A DNA stretch of 64,000 nt. It comes from Paraburkholderia phenazinium (GTDB lineage: Bacteria; Pseudomonadota; Gammaproteobacteria; Burkholderiales; Burkholderiaceae). The translations under genes and the position numbers were made by a program. Numbering within the stretch: the first letter of the stretch is position 1; each line of letters starts with the position of its first letter. Under the pieces are notes generated by a model. The model saw nothing but the letters and a program-made list of their open reading frames with translations, was not told the DNA's origin and ran no database searches. The stretch is from the NCBI RefSeq assembly GCF_900100735.1, contig NZ_FNCJ01000004.1:374019-438018 (forward strand), in the 5' to 3' direction. Below, piece by piece: positions 1 to 8,202 of this stretch.

Positions 1-390
1 AACGGCTCGAACGAGCGCCATTGGTATCCGCCGGTCCAGAAGTACATCGGCGAGTTGAAGGCCGGCAAGGACGGTCCGCGTCAGAGCGACTTCAATACGC
101 GCTGGATCGCCTCGATGGTAGCCGACGTGCACCGTATCCTGAACCGCGGCGGCATCTTCATGTACCCGGCAGACAAGCGCACCCCGGACAAGCCGGGCAA
201 GCTGCGCCTGATGTACGAGGCGAATCCGATGGCGTTCATCGTCGAACAGGCTGGCGGCGCCGCGACCAACGGCGAGAAGCGCATTCTGGACATCGTCCCG
301 AAAAGCCTGCACGAGCGCGTGGCGGTGTTCCTAGGCTCGAAGAACGAGGTCGATCGGGTAACCCGCTACCATCTCGAAACAAAAAACTGA
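1..390 (+). CDS. fbp: Fructose-1,6-bisphosphatase class I, C-terminal part
   Basis: The gene enters from the left edge already in frame; only its last 129 codons are present, ending in TGA. The class I FBPase removes the 1-phosphate from fructose 1,6-bisphosphate in gluconeogenesis. Visible family signatures are the WYPPVQKYI segment, the sugar-phosphate-binding stretch around [25 protein letters not shown] and the glycine-rich EQAGGAA, all typical of the C-terminal half of the proteobacterial enzyme. The N-terminal metal-binding part lies outside the window. A tRNA gene with its own promoter follows 55 bp downstream. Confidence 0.95.
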   Translation, partial: NGSNERHWYPPVQKYIGELKAGKDGPRQSDFNTRWIASMVADVHRILNRGGIFMYPADKRTPDKPGKLRLMYEANPMAFIVEQAGGAATNGEKRILDIVPKSLHERVAVFLGSKNEVDRVTRYHLETKN

Positions 391-400
391 GCCCAGGGGC

Positions 401-430
401 TTGCCAAAGCGTTGACGAAGTCCCTATAAT
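401..430 (+). promoter_or_regulatory. sigma70 promoter of tRNA-Thr
   Basis: TTGCCA at 401-406 and a perfect TATAAT at 425-430, spacer 18 bp, placed 15 bp before the mature tRNA 5' end. Position and match make this the likely promoter of the following tRNA. Confidence 0.7.
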
Positions 431-445
431 CTCGTTTCTCCTGAT

Positions 446-521
446 GCCGGAATAGCTCAGACGGTAGAGCAGCGCATTCGTAATGCGAAGGTCGGGGGTT
501 CGATTCCTCTTTCCGGCACCA
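446..521 (+). tRNA. tRNA-Thr (anticodon CGT)
   Basis: A 76-nt cloverleaf including an encoded CCA end. The acceptor stem GCCGGAA pairs with TTCCGGC, the D-arm has GCTC...GAGC, the anticodon loop reads TTCGTAA (anticodon CGT, threonine ACG) and the T-arm has GGTTCGATTCC. It sits right after fbp. Confidence 0.95.
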
Positions 522-530
522 TAAAGATTC

Positions 531-569
531 AAGCAAAAAGCCCAGTCCTTGCGACTGGGCTTTTTGCTT
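531..569 (+). terminator. Rho-independent terminator after tRNA-Thr
   Basis: Long near-perfect hairpin: AAGCAAAAAGCCCAGTC pairs with GACTGGGCTTTTTGCTT around a short loop. The stem holds A and T tracts on both sides, so it could work in both directions. Confidence 0.85.
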
Positions 570-688
570 TCTCAATTCCCTTCGTGCCCGCTCCATCTTC
601 GGGATATTCAATCTCGTAACTTCGATCAGGACGGTGCAGGCAAACTTCACGACCGGGCGAGCCGCAAACGACTCGCCCGTCAGACTAG

Positions 689-1003
689 TTAGTGACCAGA
701 GTAAAGCGAACGCGAACCGGTAAAGACTGAGACAGCAGGGGCGCCGGATTCCGACGATCCACTCACCACACCACCAACGCCACTCGTCGAGCCATTCCGC
801 TCAGCAACGCGCGCTTCCGCAGCCTGAATGTCGGCCGGATAGGTAGCGTTGTCAGCGACTGCGGGGTTGTAACCGGCCTTCTCGAGCTGGGCCAGTTGAC
901 TACGAACTTCAGCGCGCGTCACCGGTTGGTTCGACTGGGCGAACGAAGCGACAGGAGCGGCGAGAACAACAGCAAGAGCGACAGCCTTGATAAGCGAGTT
1001 CAT
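689..1003 (-). CDS. DUF4148 family exported protein
   Basis: A 104-residue protein of the DUF4148 type, abundant in Burkholderiaceae and of unknown function. The chosen ATG (MNSLIKAV) follows a strong GGAGGT ribosome site; an upstream in-frame start would add 13 residues and bury that site. A Sec signal peptide covers about residues 1-22 (cut after VASFA). The mature part starts with QSNQPVTRAEVRSQLAQLEKAGY, the family signature, followed by the (Y)PADIQAAEARV motif and a Ser/Gly-rich tail. It stands alone as a monocistronic gene. Role in the periplasm or envelope is not known. Confidence 0.85.
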   Translation of the reverse strand: MNSLIKAVALAVVLAAPVASFAQSNQPVTRAEVRSQLAQLEKAGYNPAVADNATYPADIQAAEARVAERNGSTSGVGGVVSGSSESGAPAVSVFTGSRSLYSGH

Positions 1004-1259
1004 GATTACTACCTCCAGAGATTGTTTTGCACGGCGCTGCAAACGGGTTTGTGTGCAGCCAGTGACTACAGTCTAGGAAGGTGGATGCCTAGGGTAAATA
1101 CCTAATTAATGAAATCACTTTTCTTGCAAACCGGACAATCGGAACGCGAGTCAGGACAGTCCGCTAATAGCGTCCCGCTGAGACTCGGCCGTAACCGATA
1201 GCGTTCGGTTAAGCAACGCCGTCTTGCTCGACAGGCGCAAGGTCTGAGACGGCGGGCGG

Positions 1260-2180
1260 TCAGCGCTGCGTCCGCTCGCGGTACTTGCCCTGCAGGAAAT
1301 CGATCAGCACGCGCAGCTTGAGCGGCATCTGCGCGCGGCTGGCCGTGTACAGATAGAAGCCCGCAAAACGCGGGCACCACGCATCGAGCACCGCCACGAG
1401 CCGCCCATCAGCCAGTTGCTCCCGGACATACTCGTCCGTCACGTGCAGCAGCCCCATACCCTGCTCCGCCGCGCGCACCATCGTGCGCAAATCGTTGGTC
1501 ACGAAGCTGCCGCGCACGTCTACCTCGAACACCCGCGACGGATCGCGCGGCTGCGCAAACTCCCAGCGATAAATGCCGCCGCTCGTCGAAAACCGGTAAC
1601 GCAGACAGTCGTGCCCAGCCAGGTCGTCCGGGGTTTGCGGCGGCGCATAGCGCTCGAAGTAATCGGGCGAGCCGGCTACCACGATGCGAAGCTCGCCGCC
1701 CAACGGAATCGCAACCATGTCCTGCGCAAGGCGTTCGCCCAGCCGGATGCCCGCATCGAATCCGTCGCCCACGAGATCCGCGAGTCCGTCGTCGAGCACC
1801 ATCTCCAGGCCGATATGTGGATAGAGGCGCGCGAACTCACCCAGGTGCGGCAGTACCCGCAACTCGCTGGCCACCCGCGAGAGGTTGATCCGCAAGGTGC
1901 CAGCCGGATGGCCGCGGGTTTCGTCGAGCGCGTCGAAAGCGGACTCGAGCGCGGCGAGTGCGGGCCGCACGTGCTCCAGAAACTGCGCACCCGCCTCGGT
2001 GAGGGCAACGCGTCGCGTAGTCCGGTTGAACAGCCGCACCTTGAGTTGCGTTTCCAGCGTGCGCACCGATTGTGACAACGCCGAGGCGGAGACGCCCGAC
2101 TCGCCCGCCGCTCGCGTGAAACTGCCGTGCCGCGCTACGGAAGCGAAGGCCATCAATGCCGGTAACTGTGCAGGATCCAA
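1260..2180 (-). CDS. LysR-family transcriptional regulator
   Basis: A 306-residue LysR regulator. Residues about 4-63 form the winged helix-turn-helix (FTRAAGESGVSASALSQSVRTLE), and about 90-295 the substrate-binding domain. The start is a TTG preceded by GAGAGG seven bases upstream; the alternative is an ATG ten codons later without a good site. The gene is divergent from an aldo/keto reductase, and a perfect palindrome lies directly upstream of its start. That layout is the standard one for a LysR protein that controls its divergent neighbour and itself. The effector is unknown; the divergent reductase suggests an aldehyde, ketone or redox-active compound. Confidence 0.9.
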   Translation of the reverse strand: MDPAQLPALMAFASVARHGSFTRAAGESGVSASALSQSVRTLETQLKVRLFNRTTRRVALTEAGAQFLEHVRPALAALESAFDALDETRGHPAGTLRINLSRVASELRVLPHLGEFARLYPHIGLEMVLDDGLADLVGDGFDAGIRLGERLAQDMVAIPLGGELRIVVAGSPDYFERYAPPQTPDDLAGHDCLRYRFSTSGGIYRWEFAQPRDPSRVFEVDVRGSFVTNDLRTMVRAAEQGMGLLHVTDEYVREQLADGRLVAVLDAWCPRFAGFYLYTASRAQMPLKLRVLIDFLQGKYRERTQR

Positions 2181-2190
2181 GTGTCCTCTC

Positions 2191-2215
2191 GATTATGAAG
2201 TTCAACTTCATAATC
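2191..2215. promoter_or_regulatory. Perfect 25-bp palindrome, probable LysR operator
   Basis: Twelve-base arms GATTATGAAGTT (2191-2202) and AACTTCATAATC (2204-2215) flank a single central C, with no mismatch. It lies between the divergent lysR (start 2180) and aldo/keto reductase (start 2297) genes. LysR proteins bind dyads of this kind; the assignment to this regulator is inference from position. Confidence 0.7.
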
Positions 2216-2296
2216 CTTGCAGACAACAGCTATTTTTCCAAGCAAAGAATCGGCGCACGATACCTCCATCACTTCACCACCCGGAGAACAACCGCC

Positions 2297-3421
2297 ATGA
2301 CGATGCATCAGTACACCCTGCTCGGCCGTTCCGGCCTGCGCGTCAGCCCCATCTCACTCGGCACCATGACGTTCGGCACCGAATGGGGTTGGGGCGCTGA
2401 AGAGAAATCCGCCCAACGTCTGTTCGACCTGTACGTGGATGCTGGCGGCAATTTCATCGATACCGCCGATCTCTATACGGAAGGCACCAGCGAAACGTGG
2501 GTGGGCAAGTTTGTCGCTGCACGCGGCCTGCGCGACCGGCTGGTGATTGCAACCAAGTTCGGCTACAACGCCGAGACCGGCAATCCGAACGCCGGCGGCA
2601 ATCACCGCAAGAACCTGATGCGCGCACTGGACGGCTCGCTAAAGCGCCTCGGCACCGACTACATCGATCTGTACTACCTGCACACCTGGGACCGGGTCAC
2701 GCCCGTCGACGAAGTCATGCGCGCGATGGACGACGCCGTGCGGGCCGGGAAAATCCGCTACGTCGGCTTGTCGGATACGCCCGCCTGGTTCGCAGGACGG
2801 GCTCAGACGCTCGCCGACTGGCGCGGTTTCGAACCGGTGGCGGCCATGCAGCTCGAATATTCGATGATCGAGCGCAACGCTGAGAATGAGTTCGCCGATC
2901 TCGCCACCAATCTCGGGATGGGACTCGTGCCGTGGAGTCCGCTCGGCATGGGAGTGCTATCGGGCAAGTATCGGCCCTCGCAGGACGGTGCGAGCTACGG
3001 CATCGCGGGTGAAGGCCGGTTGGCGGGTCTCGCTGGCAATCCGCCTCCCGGCTTTGACAAGCTGACCGAACGCAACTTCCGGATCGTCGCTGTGCTGGAA
3101 GTCGTCGCTCGCGAAGCAGGCCGGCCGATGGCCCAGGTTGCACTGAACTGGCTGCACCAGAAGCGCGGTGTATCGAGCATCATTGTCGGGGCAACCCGGC
3201 CCGAGCAACTGCAGGAATCGCTCGGCTCGCTCGACTTCACACTCGCGCCGGAATTGACCGCGCGGCTTGACGCTGTGTCCGAACCTACCCGTCCATTTCC
3301 GTATTACATGTTTGCCGACGGTCATCAGGCGCGCATTCACGGCCAGGTCGAGGTGACCGACAAGCCCGTGGCGTTCGACCGCCCTGTGCGAGTACCGGCC
3401 CCGACCGCCGACGCCTCCTGA
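2297..3421 (+). CDS. Aldo/keto reductase
   Basis: A 374-residue NADPH-dependent aldo/keto reductase of the YajO/Tas-like type (TIM barrel). The catalytic tetrad is visible: Asp55 and Tyr60 in FIDTADLYTEG, Lys87 in IATKFGY, and His129 in YYLHTWD. The cofactor-binding end is seen in SSIIVGATRPEQL near the C terminus. The ATG used follows GGAG; an upstream in-frame start would run through the intergenic palindrome. It is transcribed away from the LysR regulator, which probably controls it. Substrate cannot be read from sequence; members of this group reduce assorted aldehydes and ketones. Confidence 0.92.
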   Translation: MTMHQYTLLGRSGLRVSPISLGTMTFGTEWGWGAEEKSAQRLFDLYVDAGGNFIDTADLYTEGTSETWVGKFVAARGLRDRLVIATKFGYNAETGNPNAGGNHRKNLMRALDGSLKRLGTDYIDLYYLHTWDRVTPVDEVMRAMDDAVRAGKIRYVGLSDTPAWFAGRAQTLADWRGFEPVAAMQLEYSMIERNAENEFADLATNLGMGLVPWSPLGMGVLSGKYRPSQDGASYGIAGEGRLAGLAGNPPPGFDKLTERNFRIVAVLEVVAREAGRPMAQVALNWLHQKRGVSSIIVGATRPEQLQESLGSLDFTLAPELTARLDAVSEPTRPFPYYMFADGHQARIHGQVEVTDKPVAFDRPVRVPAPTADAS

Positions 3422-4258
3422 CGACGTCCCGAACGCGGCAAGCGTTGCCAGGAAGGCCCGACGTTAGCTCATGGGCTCGCCTGGCAATTCCTCAGGCTAT
3501 TCCGAAAGAAGCTCTGTGCTTCCAAACCAATGCACGCCGCGCTCTGTGGAGATGCGACGTGCATTCGTCTTTTCATATGCATACGTAAAAGAACGTCAGA
3601 CGCGTCAACGGAATCAGGTAATCCTTCGTTAACAAAAAGATTGAGGGTGCAATTCGATGCATTCGAATTGGGCCACGCCCGGGAACGATATATGCGGCAT
3701 CATTCGCCAGCCTATGTGCAGTGCAGCGAAACGGATTGTTTAAGGGTCCTGAGAAGTGATCCGCCTTAGAGAAAGCCAATAGCATTTTGTCATGCTGCGC
3801 GCTGCAACGAAGGCCAGGCGAAGCTGACCGGCTCGCCAGAGGATACGTCTACGACGCGCAACATCGTGCGCTGCAACGCACCATGCGGCCCTGTGCAGCA
3901 GCAGGCGAAGCGGCGCAACCGGCTTGGCCTGGACGGCGACAGGGTTTGGCGGTGTCACTACTGGATGTGGCGGATTGTTGCGGCGAAGGGCGCGAAGTGT
4001 AGGGCGCCAGGTGAAGCGCAAGAAGTGCCGCATCGAGGCTTGCAGGCATGGTCTGAACTATGCAGAAGGTATTGTTCTGATTAGTCCGATCGTTCGCAAC
4101 TGCGGGACAACCGTTAAAGTTTATTCAAACGAATTCAAGCAAAGTGGCGTTGTGCCGTTAAAGCAACAAATCGCCAATGAAAAGCAACGTTATCGCTTTG
4201 CAGCACTGGTGCAAATCGGGGACCGAGGCAGATAATCGGTTCGTAAAGGAGAAATATC
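3422..4258. other. Long intergenic stretch without a convincing gene
   Basis: About 840 bp between the aldo/keto reductase and a 49-aa gene. Short open frames exist on both strands but lack ribosome sites and protein-like composition. Part of it (3560-3780 and 4080-4200) is clearly less GC-rich than the surroundings. It probably holds the promoter of the 49-aa gene; nothing else could be supported. Confidence 0.5.
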
Positions 4259-4408
4259 ATGGATGCCAAACCGCCCAAGATTCCGACCCCGGATAAAGTG
4301 TTCAGCCCGGATCCGGAACCCGCTGGCGTTGAGTTCCTTGGCGCCGAACTGCCCGAGCATGTTCGCGCGTTCTTTGACGAACAACGCAAGTCGTGCGAGC
4401 CCAAGTAA
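4259..4408 (+). CDS. Small conserved-looking protein, 49 aa
   Basis: A 49-residue open frame with a very good ribosome site (AAAGGAGAAATATC before ATG). The product starts MDAKPPKIPTPDKVFSPDPE, is proline-rich and acidic in its first half, then has an amphipathic segment FLGAELPEHVRAFFDEQRKS and ends CEPK. There is no signal peptide or membrane segment, so it is probably cytosolic. Codon third positions are G/C-rich as in real genes here. I do not recognise a family. Ribosome site and composition make it likely genuine, and it stands alone after a long empty region. Confidence 0.65.
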   Translation: MDAKPPKIPTPDKVFSPDPEPAGVEFLGAELPEHVRAFFDEQRKSCEPK

Positions 4409-4638
4409 TACCAGGCTGGCGCACCGCAGCATCGGGGTCACGCACACAGTGCGCGACGCCCGTGCATGCGCGCGCACGTCACACAGGTTGCTACGGGTCG
4501 CGCTAGCCGTTCGGCACGCGCTGGATCAGACACCGGCGCGGTTTATCGCGCGCCTCGAAAACGGATACACGCCGCGCGCGTTGCGCATCGTTTATTCTTC
4601 TGGCTTTCCGCTTTGACCGTTCGGTCACCTCCTTCCAC

Positions 4639-5241
4639 ATGAACCGTTTGTATCGTACCGGCGTAGCGGGCGCGCTCGCGCTATGTGCCGCGTTGACGCT
4701 CACGCTGACGCCCGCCACCGCTCGCGCGGACAGCGACGACACTGCTCTGACCAATCTGATTTCGCTGGTATCGCAAAGACTCTCGCTTGCCGAACCGGTC
4801 GCACGCTGGAAATGGGCCAACCATCAGGCGATCACCGATGCGCCGCGGGAGGCCGCATTGCTCGCCGACGTCGCCAAACGCGCCGCGGCAGCGCAAGTGG
4901 ACCCCGAGTTTGCGCGCGCCTTCTTCCAGGATCAGATCGATGCGAGCAAGGAAGTGCAGAACGCCTTGTTCGCCAACTGGCGCAGCGGCCGGCCGCCGGA
5001 AGGCGCAGCACCCGACCTCGTCACCAGCATCCGGCCCCAGCTCGATCAATTGACCAAGTCGATGATCGCCGGCCTCGCGCGCGTGCAAACGCTGCGCACA
5101 GCGCCGGACTGTCCATCGCGTGTGGCGCAGGGTATTGCTAACTGGAAGTCGTTGACGCGCTATGACTCCGCGCGCTCGGGGGCTCTGACCCACGCGCTGG
5201 GTCATGTATGCGAATCGGGCGGAGTGGGCGCAACCGGCTAG
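4639..5241 (+). CDS. Periplasmic chorismate mutase, AroQ-gamma type
   Basis: A 200-residue protein with a Sec signal peptide (about 1-30, cut after ATARA) followed by an all-helical AroQ fold. It would convert chorismate to prephenate outside the cytoplasm. Family residues include the first long helix with LISLVSQRLSLAEPVARWKWANH, the segment ADVAKRAAAAQVDPEFARAFFQDQIDASKEVQ holding the active-site Lys/Arg/Glu set, and two cysteines (CPSR, HVCES) that form the disulfide of exported members. Exported chorismate mutases are known in several pathogens and symbionts; their job is unclear. No aromatic-pathway genes are adjacent. Confidence 0.88.
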   Translation: MNRLYRTGVAGALALCAALTLTLTPATARADSDDTALTNLISLVSQRLSLAEPVARWKWANHQAITDAPREAALLADVAKRAAAAQVDPEFARAFFQDQIDASKEVQNALFANWRSGRPPEGAAPDLVTSIRPQLDQLTKSMIAGLARVQTLRTAPDCPSRVAQGIANWKSLTRYDSARSGALTHALGHVCESGGVGATG

Positions 5242-6389
5242 GCAACGCTTGCCGTCCCCGCGTTGACGGAAACGCCGAGCGGCATGACGCGCAGGCCGCG
5301 CGCCAGATGAGTCTGCAGGATGCGGTAGGTCGACAGTTCAAACGAGCCCGCCACACTCGACGCATGCAGACTCGCCGCCTGCGCGAGCGAAGGCGCGTGA
5401 CCGACATAGCGCCAGCGGTCGACCACATGAAAGGCGCGAGCCTGCAATTCCTCGTCGCGTTCCTCAAAGACAATCGGGCCATCGAACGGCCAGGGTGCAT
5501 CGACAGGATCGCTTTTCGCCACTCGCGGCAGGCGATTCTGTCCGGGACGCAGTGTGGCGATCCATTGCGCCTCTGCCAGCATCGCGCCTAGTTCGCCGCC
5601 TGTCGCGAGCCATTCGACCCGGCGCACCTGCTGCGCGAGGCGCAGGTCTTTCGACGAACGGCGCTCGCCAGTCAGATGCGAGCGCAGACGCTGCCTGACC
5701 CGAACGCTACGACCAACGTAGAGCGGCAGATCCCCTTCCCCGTAGAACGCGTAGACGCCGCAGCCGGCCGGCGCCGTATCGAGCAGGTCTTCGGTGATGT
5801 CGCCAGCCAGCCGGTAACGCCGCAGCGTGCGGTCGATTTGCGTGCGCAGCACGTCGACTGACACCAGCCCGTGCAAACGCTGCCAGAACTGCCACAGCAG
5901 GTCGGCATCGGCCAGTGCGCGGTGCCGGTCGGACGGCACGAGGGCGTGGCGCTCGACCAGCGCGTCGAGTCCATGGCGTTTTTCTGCCGGAAAGAGCGCG
6001 CGCGACAGGCGCACAGTGCAAAGGACATCAGGATTGAACGCCAGGCCCGCGCGGCGGAACTCGCTGCGCAGGAAGCCGCGATCGAAACTTGCGTTATGTG
6101 CAATAAACAGCTTGCCGTCGAGGCGCTCAAACAGCGCGGGTGCGATCGCATCGAAAGTAGGAGCGCCGCGCACCATCGCATCAGTGATACCGGTCAGTTG
6201 CTGGATAAACGGCGGGATGGATTGCTGCGGGTCGACCAGCGTACTCCACCGGGACACGCCCTCTGGTCCGACTTCAACAACGCCGACTTCAGTAATACGA
6301 TGCTCGCCGGTTGAACCACCGGTGGTTTCAAGGTCGACAAACACGATCGGCGCATCGATCGCGGGGTTCTGCAAAAACACTTCAGACAT
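5238..6389 (-). CDS. DnaQ-like 3'-5' exonuclease fused to GIY-YIG nuclease domain
   Basis: A 383-residue two-nuclease fusion. Residues about 13-180 are a DEDDh exonuclease like the epsilon proofreading subunit: FVDLETTGG (Asp19, Glu21), IAHNASFD, and HRALADADLLW carrying the catalytic His and Asp. Residues about 210-300 are a GIY-YIG domain (GCGVYAF...LYVGRS, then an Arg-rich helix and EAQWI). Similar fusions resemble Cho, the UvrC homologue. It presumably works in DNA repair. The start at MSEVFL is preferred; an upstream GTG would add 18 unconserved-looking residues. Its last bases overlap the end of the convergent chorismate mutase gene. Confidence 0.88.
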   Translation of the reverse strand: MSEVFLQNPAIDAPIVFVDLETTGGSTGEHRITEVGVVEVGPEGVSRWSTLVDPQQSIPPFIQQLTGITDAMVRGAPTFDAIAPALFERLDGKLFIAHNASFDRGFLRSEFRRAGLAFNPDVLCTVRLSRALFPAEKRHGLDALVERHALVPSDRHRALADADLLWQFWQRLHGLVSVDVLRTQIDRTLRRYRLAGDITEDLLDTAPAGCGVYAFYGEGDLPLYVGRSVRVRQRLRSHLTGERRSSKDLRLAQQVRRVEWLATGGELGAMLAEAQWIATLRPGQNRLPRVAKSDPVDAPWPFDGPIVFEERDEELQARAFHVVDRWRYVGHAPSLAQAASLHASSVAGSFELSTYRILQTHLARGLRVMPLGVSVNAGTASVA

Positions 6390-6803
6390 GGGCAAGGATA
6401 GGTTTCGGTGCGTGGCTTGCGGCAAGTATGCACCAGTTGGCACCCGGACATGCGGGCGGCGTGGCGGTTTTTAATGCATCTGCCTTGCGGCCGGGGAAAC
6501 TTATTCGTGACCTTTTAGTTGGTATAAACCCTGGGGCGATATTATATTTTTATGACTCGATTGCGATAAAACCTGGGATTTTTATACTGGAAAACCCTGA
6601 GCGACACAGGGTACAGCCACTCAGGCACGCAGGCCCGCTATATCGCCAGAGCATAAACCTGTTGATAACAGGCATCGCTTATGCGCAGCATTGATCCGAT
6701 TATCCGGCCGACGGGCTTGCTGACGCCCGTAAAAAAGCCCTCGGCTCTGCGAGGGCTTTTCCTTGGTACCGCGCAGCTATTACGACTACGCAAGCCGCCT
6801 GAC
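6390..6803. other. Intergenic region between nuclease gene and csp
   Basis: About 410 bp. It holds the promoter side of the nuclease gene, an AT-rich patch at 6490-6600 in which two similar stretches (ATAAACCCTGGGG and ATAAAACCTGGGA) occur about 45 bp apart, and the csp terminator. No gene seen. Confidence 0.5.
6731..6762 (-). terminator. Rho-independent terminator of the cold-shock gene
   Basis: On the minus strand GCCCTCGCAGAGCCGAGGGC folds into a hairpin followed by TTTTTT. It lies 40-70 bp past the stop codon of the cold-shock gene. Confidence 0.85.
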
Positions 6804-7007
6804 TTACAGAGGCTGAATGTTCGCAGCCTGCTTGCCCTTCGGGCCGGTCTTCACCTCGAAGGAAACGCGCTGGTTTTCCTTGAGCGACTTGAACCCTTCG
6901 GTGCGAATTTCCGAGAAGTGCGCGAACAGGTCGTCACCGCCGGAGTCCGATGTAATGAAGCCAAAGCCCTTAGCATCGTTGAACCATTTTACGATACCGG
7001 TTTCCAT
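6804..7007 (-). CDS. Cold-shock protein, CspA family
   Basis: A 67-residue single OB-fold protein, exactly the usual family length. RNP1 is KGFGFI and RNP2 is DLFAHF, the aromatic patches that bind single-stranded RNA and DNA. Family members act as RNA chaperones and are often induced by cold through a long 5' leader. Here more than 300 bp of AT-rich DNA without genes lies upstream, consistent with such a leader. GAGGGA precedes the ATG. Codons are the strongly expressed type. Confidence 0.95.
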   Translation of the reverse strand: METGIVKWFNDAKGFGFITSDSGGDDLFAHFSEIRTEGFKSLKENQRVSFEVKTGPKGKQAANIQPL

Positions 7008-7431
7008 ATTCCAGTTTCCCTCGAGATTTTTTGATTAAGACGGGCAATGCCCTTACGCCGATTACCGATACGTCCTGAAAGTGGGACGTGCTAGCCATGC
7101 GCCATCACGCCTGCTAATCGTAAATTCAGCATTGCCGTTATACGGGGAACAAAGATCGGGCGTCAAGCGAATTTTTAACAATCGCTTATCAAGCCAAACC
7201 ATAACGAATACGCTCTGACTCAGCGCAATAGTTGAGTACGATACAGCACATTTAAGTAACAACCGAATAATCGATGAGTCATTTTTACTGAGACAAATTA
7301 CACACCGCACAAACCGGGAATTTTTCCCGCAATCTGTAACAAATCATGTCATTCGTAAGTGTTTGTCCGAGTTGCTGCAGTAAATCCTCAGTATCAAGAT
7401 GCATATTGGCAGTATGTATGAGGAGAAAGCC
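7008..7431. other. AT-rich divergent promoter region
   Basis: About 420 bp between the divergent csp gene and a small plus-strand gene. It is much more AT-rich than the rest of the window between 7110 and 7370. It likely carries the csp promoter and its long leader plus the promoter of the 80-aa gene. No gene was found. Confidence 0.5.
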
Positions 7432-7674
7432 ATGCTTGTGAATGAATTCCGCCGCCTTGCCGCCTGGCTTGCCCACCCGTTCCGCCAGACGCCCGTGGAC
7501 GGGGCCGCCCAGAGCGCACCGTCCGCGTTCGACTTCGATCCAATGTGGCATGGCGATCACTGGCAAAACCTGCTGTCCTCCCCAATGGACGCTCGCCACT
7601 ATGTAATGGAAGATTGGAGCGTGACGAGTGAGGTGGATTTCGCGCCCACCGGTCTGGTCGCCCAGATCCGCTAG
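7432..7674 (+). CDS. Hypothetical protein, 80 aa
   Basis: The ATG used (MLVNEFRRLAAW) sits behind GAGGAGAAAGCC, a near-ideal ribosome site; an upstream in-frame ATG would ignore it. The product is soluble-looking, with a short amphipathic N terminus and a Trp/His-rich middle (FDPMWHGDHWQNLLSS). No signal peptide is evident and I do not recognise the family. The strong translation signal supports it as real. It is transcribed away from csp. Confidence 0.7.
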   Translation: MLVNEFRRLAAWLAHPFRQTPVDGAAQSAPSAFDFDPMWHGDHWQNLLSSPMDARHYVMEDWSVTSEVDFAPTGLVAQIR

Positions 7675-7697
7675 AACAGATTCAGGAAATTAGGGGC

Positions 7698-7726
7698 AAA
7701 AAAAAGCGCGACCGGGAAGTCGCGCT
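7698..7726 (-). terminator. Orphan minus-strand Rho-independent terminator
   Basis: AGCGCGAC (7705-7712) pairs with GTCGCGCT (7719-7726); on the minus strand the hairpin is followed by a run of seven T. On the plus strand there is no T run. No annotated minus-strand gene lies upstream of it before greB, beyond the oppositely oriented porin. Confidence 0.75.
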
Positions 7727-7790
7727 GACAAAGGTTTGGAGATCTTTTTCGTCAACGAAAAAGTCTGCTTCGGAAAGCAGAAATCTCAGT
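7698..7790 (-). ncRNA. Candidate small RNA
   Basis: Directly upstream of the orphan terminator on the minus strand the DNA can fold into a three-way junction. Outer stem 7739-7743 with 7783-7787; first arm CTTTTTCG (7744-7751) with CGAAAAAG (7756-7763), loop TCAA; second arm TCTGCTT (7764-7770) with AAGCAGA (7775-7781). Structured body plus intrinsic terminator is the build of a trans-acting sRNA. A TATACT (minus strand, 7793-7788) could be a -10 but has no good -35 and would cut into the outer stem, so the 5' end is uncertain. Confidence 0.45.
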
Positions 7791-8202
7791 ATACAGCCGA
7801 AGCATCAGATGATTCGCGACGTAATCGGCAATCATCTATTGCGTTTATAACAACAATCGATTTTTTCATTCTTTTCGCGTTGTTTTTTTACATCGATTGA
7901 TGTAGCAATTGAACAACGCGTCGCGGTTGACACCGCCCTGTCCTGCCCGACTGATGCTCACAAAGCCTTTCCCAGTAAGGCTTTCGCCAATATCTCCAAT
8001 AATTGCGCGTCAAGTAATACTTTATTGCGCAAATCGGAATGCCCGCCGGGCGACCATCTCCTTACACTCTGCCTGTCCGGAAACGAGCGCGCTGGATGTA
8101 CCGCGCGTTTTCACGCAGGTCTTCGCGCCTCTCGCAGCGTAAGCGTGACGTTTCCTTGAAGCCTGGGTTTCCAAAGCCCATCCTGTTCTCGGAGTTACAA
8201 AG

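Larger units (their letters stand above)
7675..8202. other. Leader region of the porin, with a candidate small RNA
   Basis: About 530 bp. The left part carries hairpins and a minus-strand terminator (see separate entries). The right part is AT-rich and should contain the porin promoter; GGAG lies before the porin ATG. No protein gene seen. Confidence 0.5.

Noticed and set aside
3530-3769. 79-codon plus frame in the empty region after the aldo/keto reductase
   Set aside because: No ribosome site and no protein-like pattern; AT-rich patch only.
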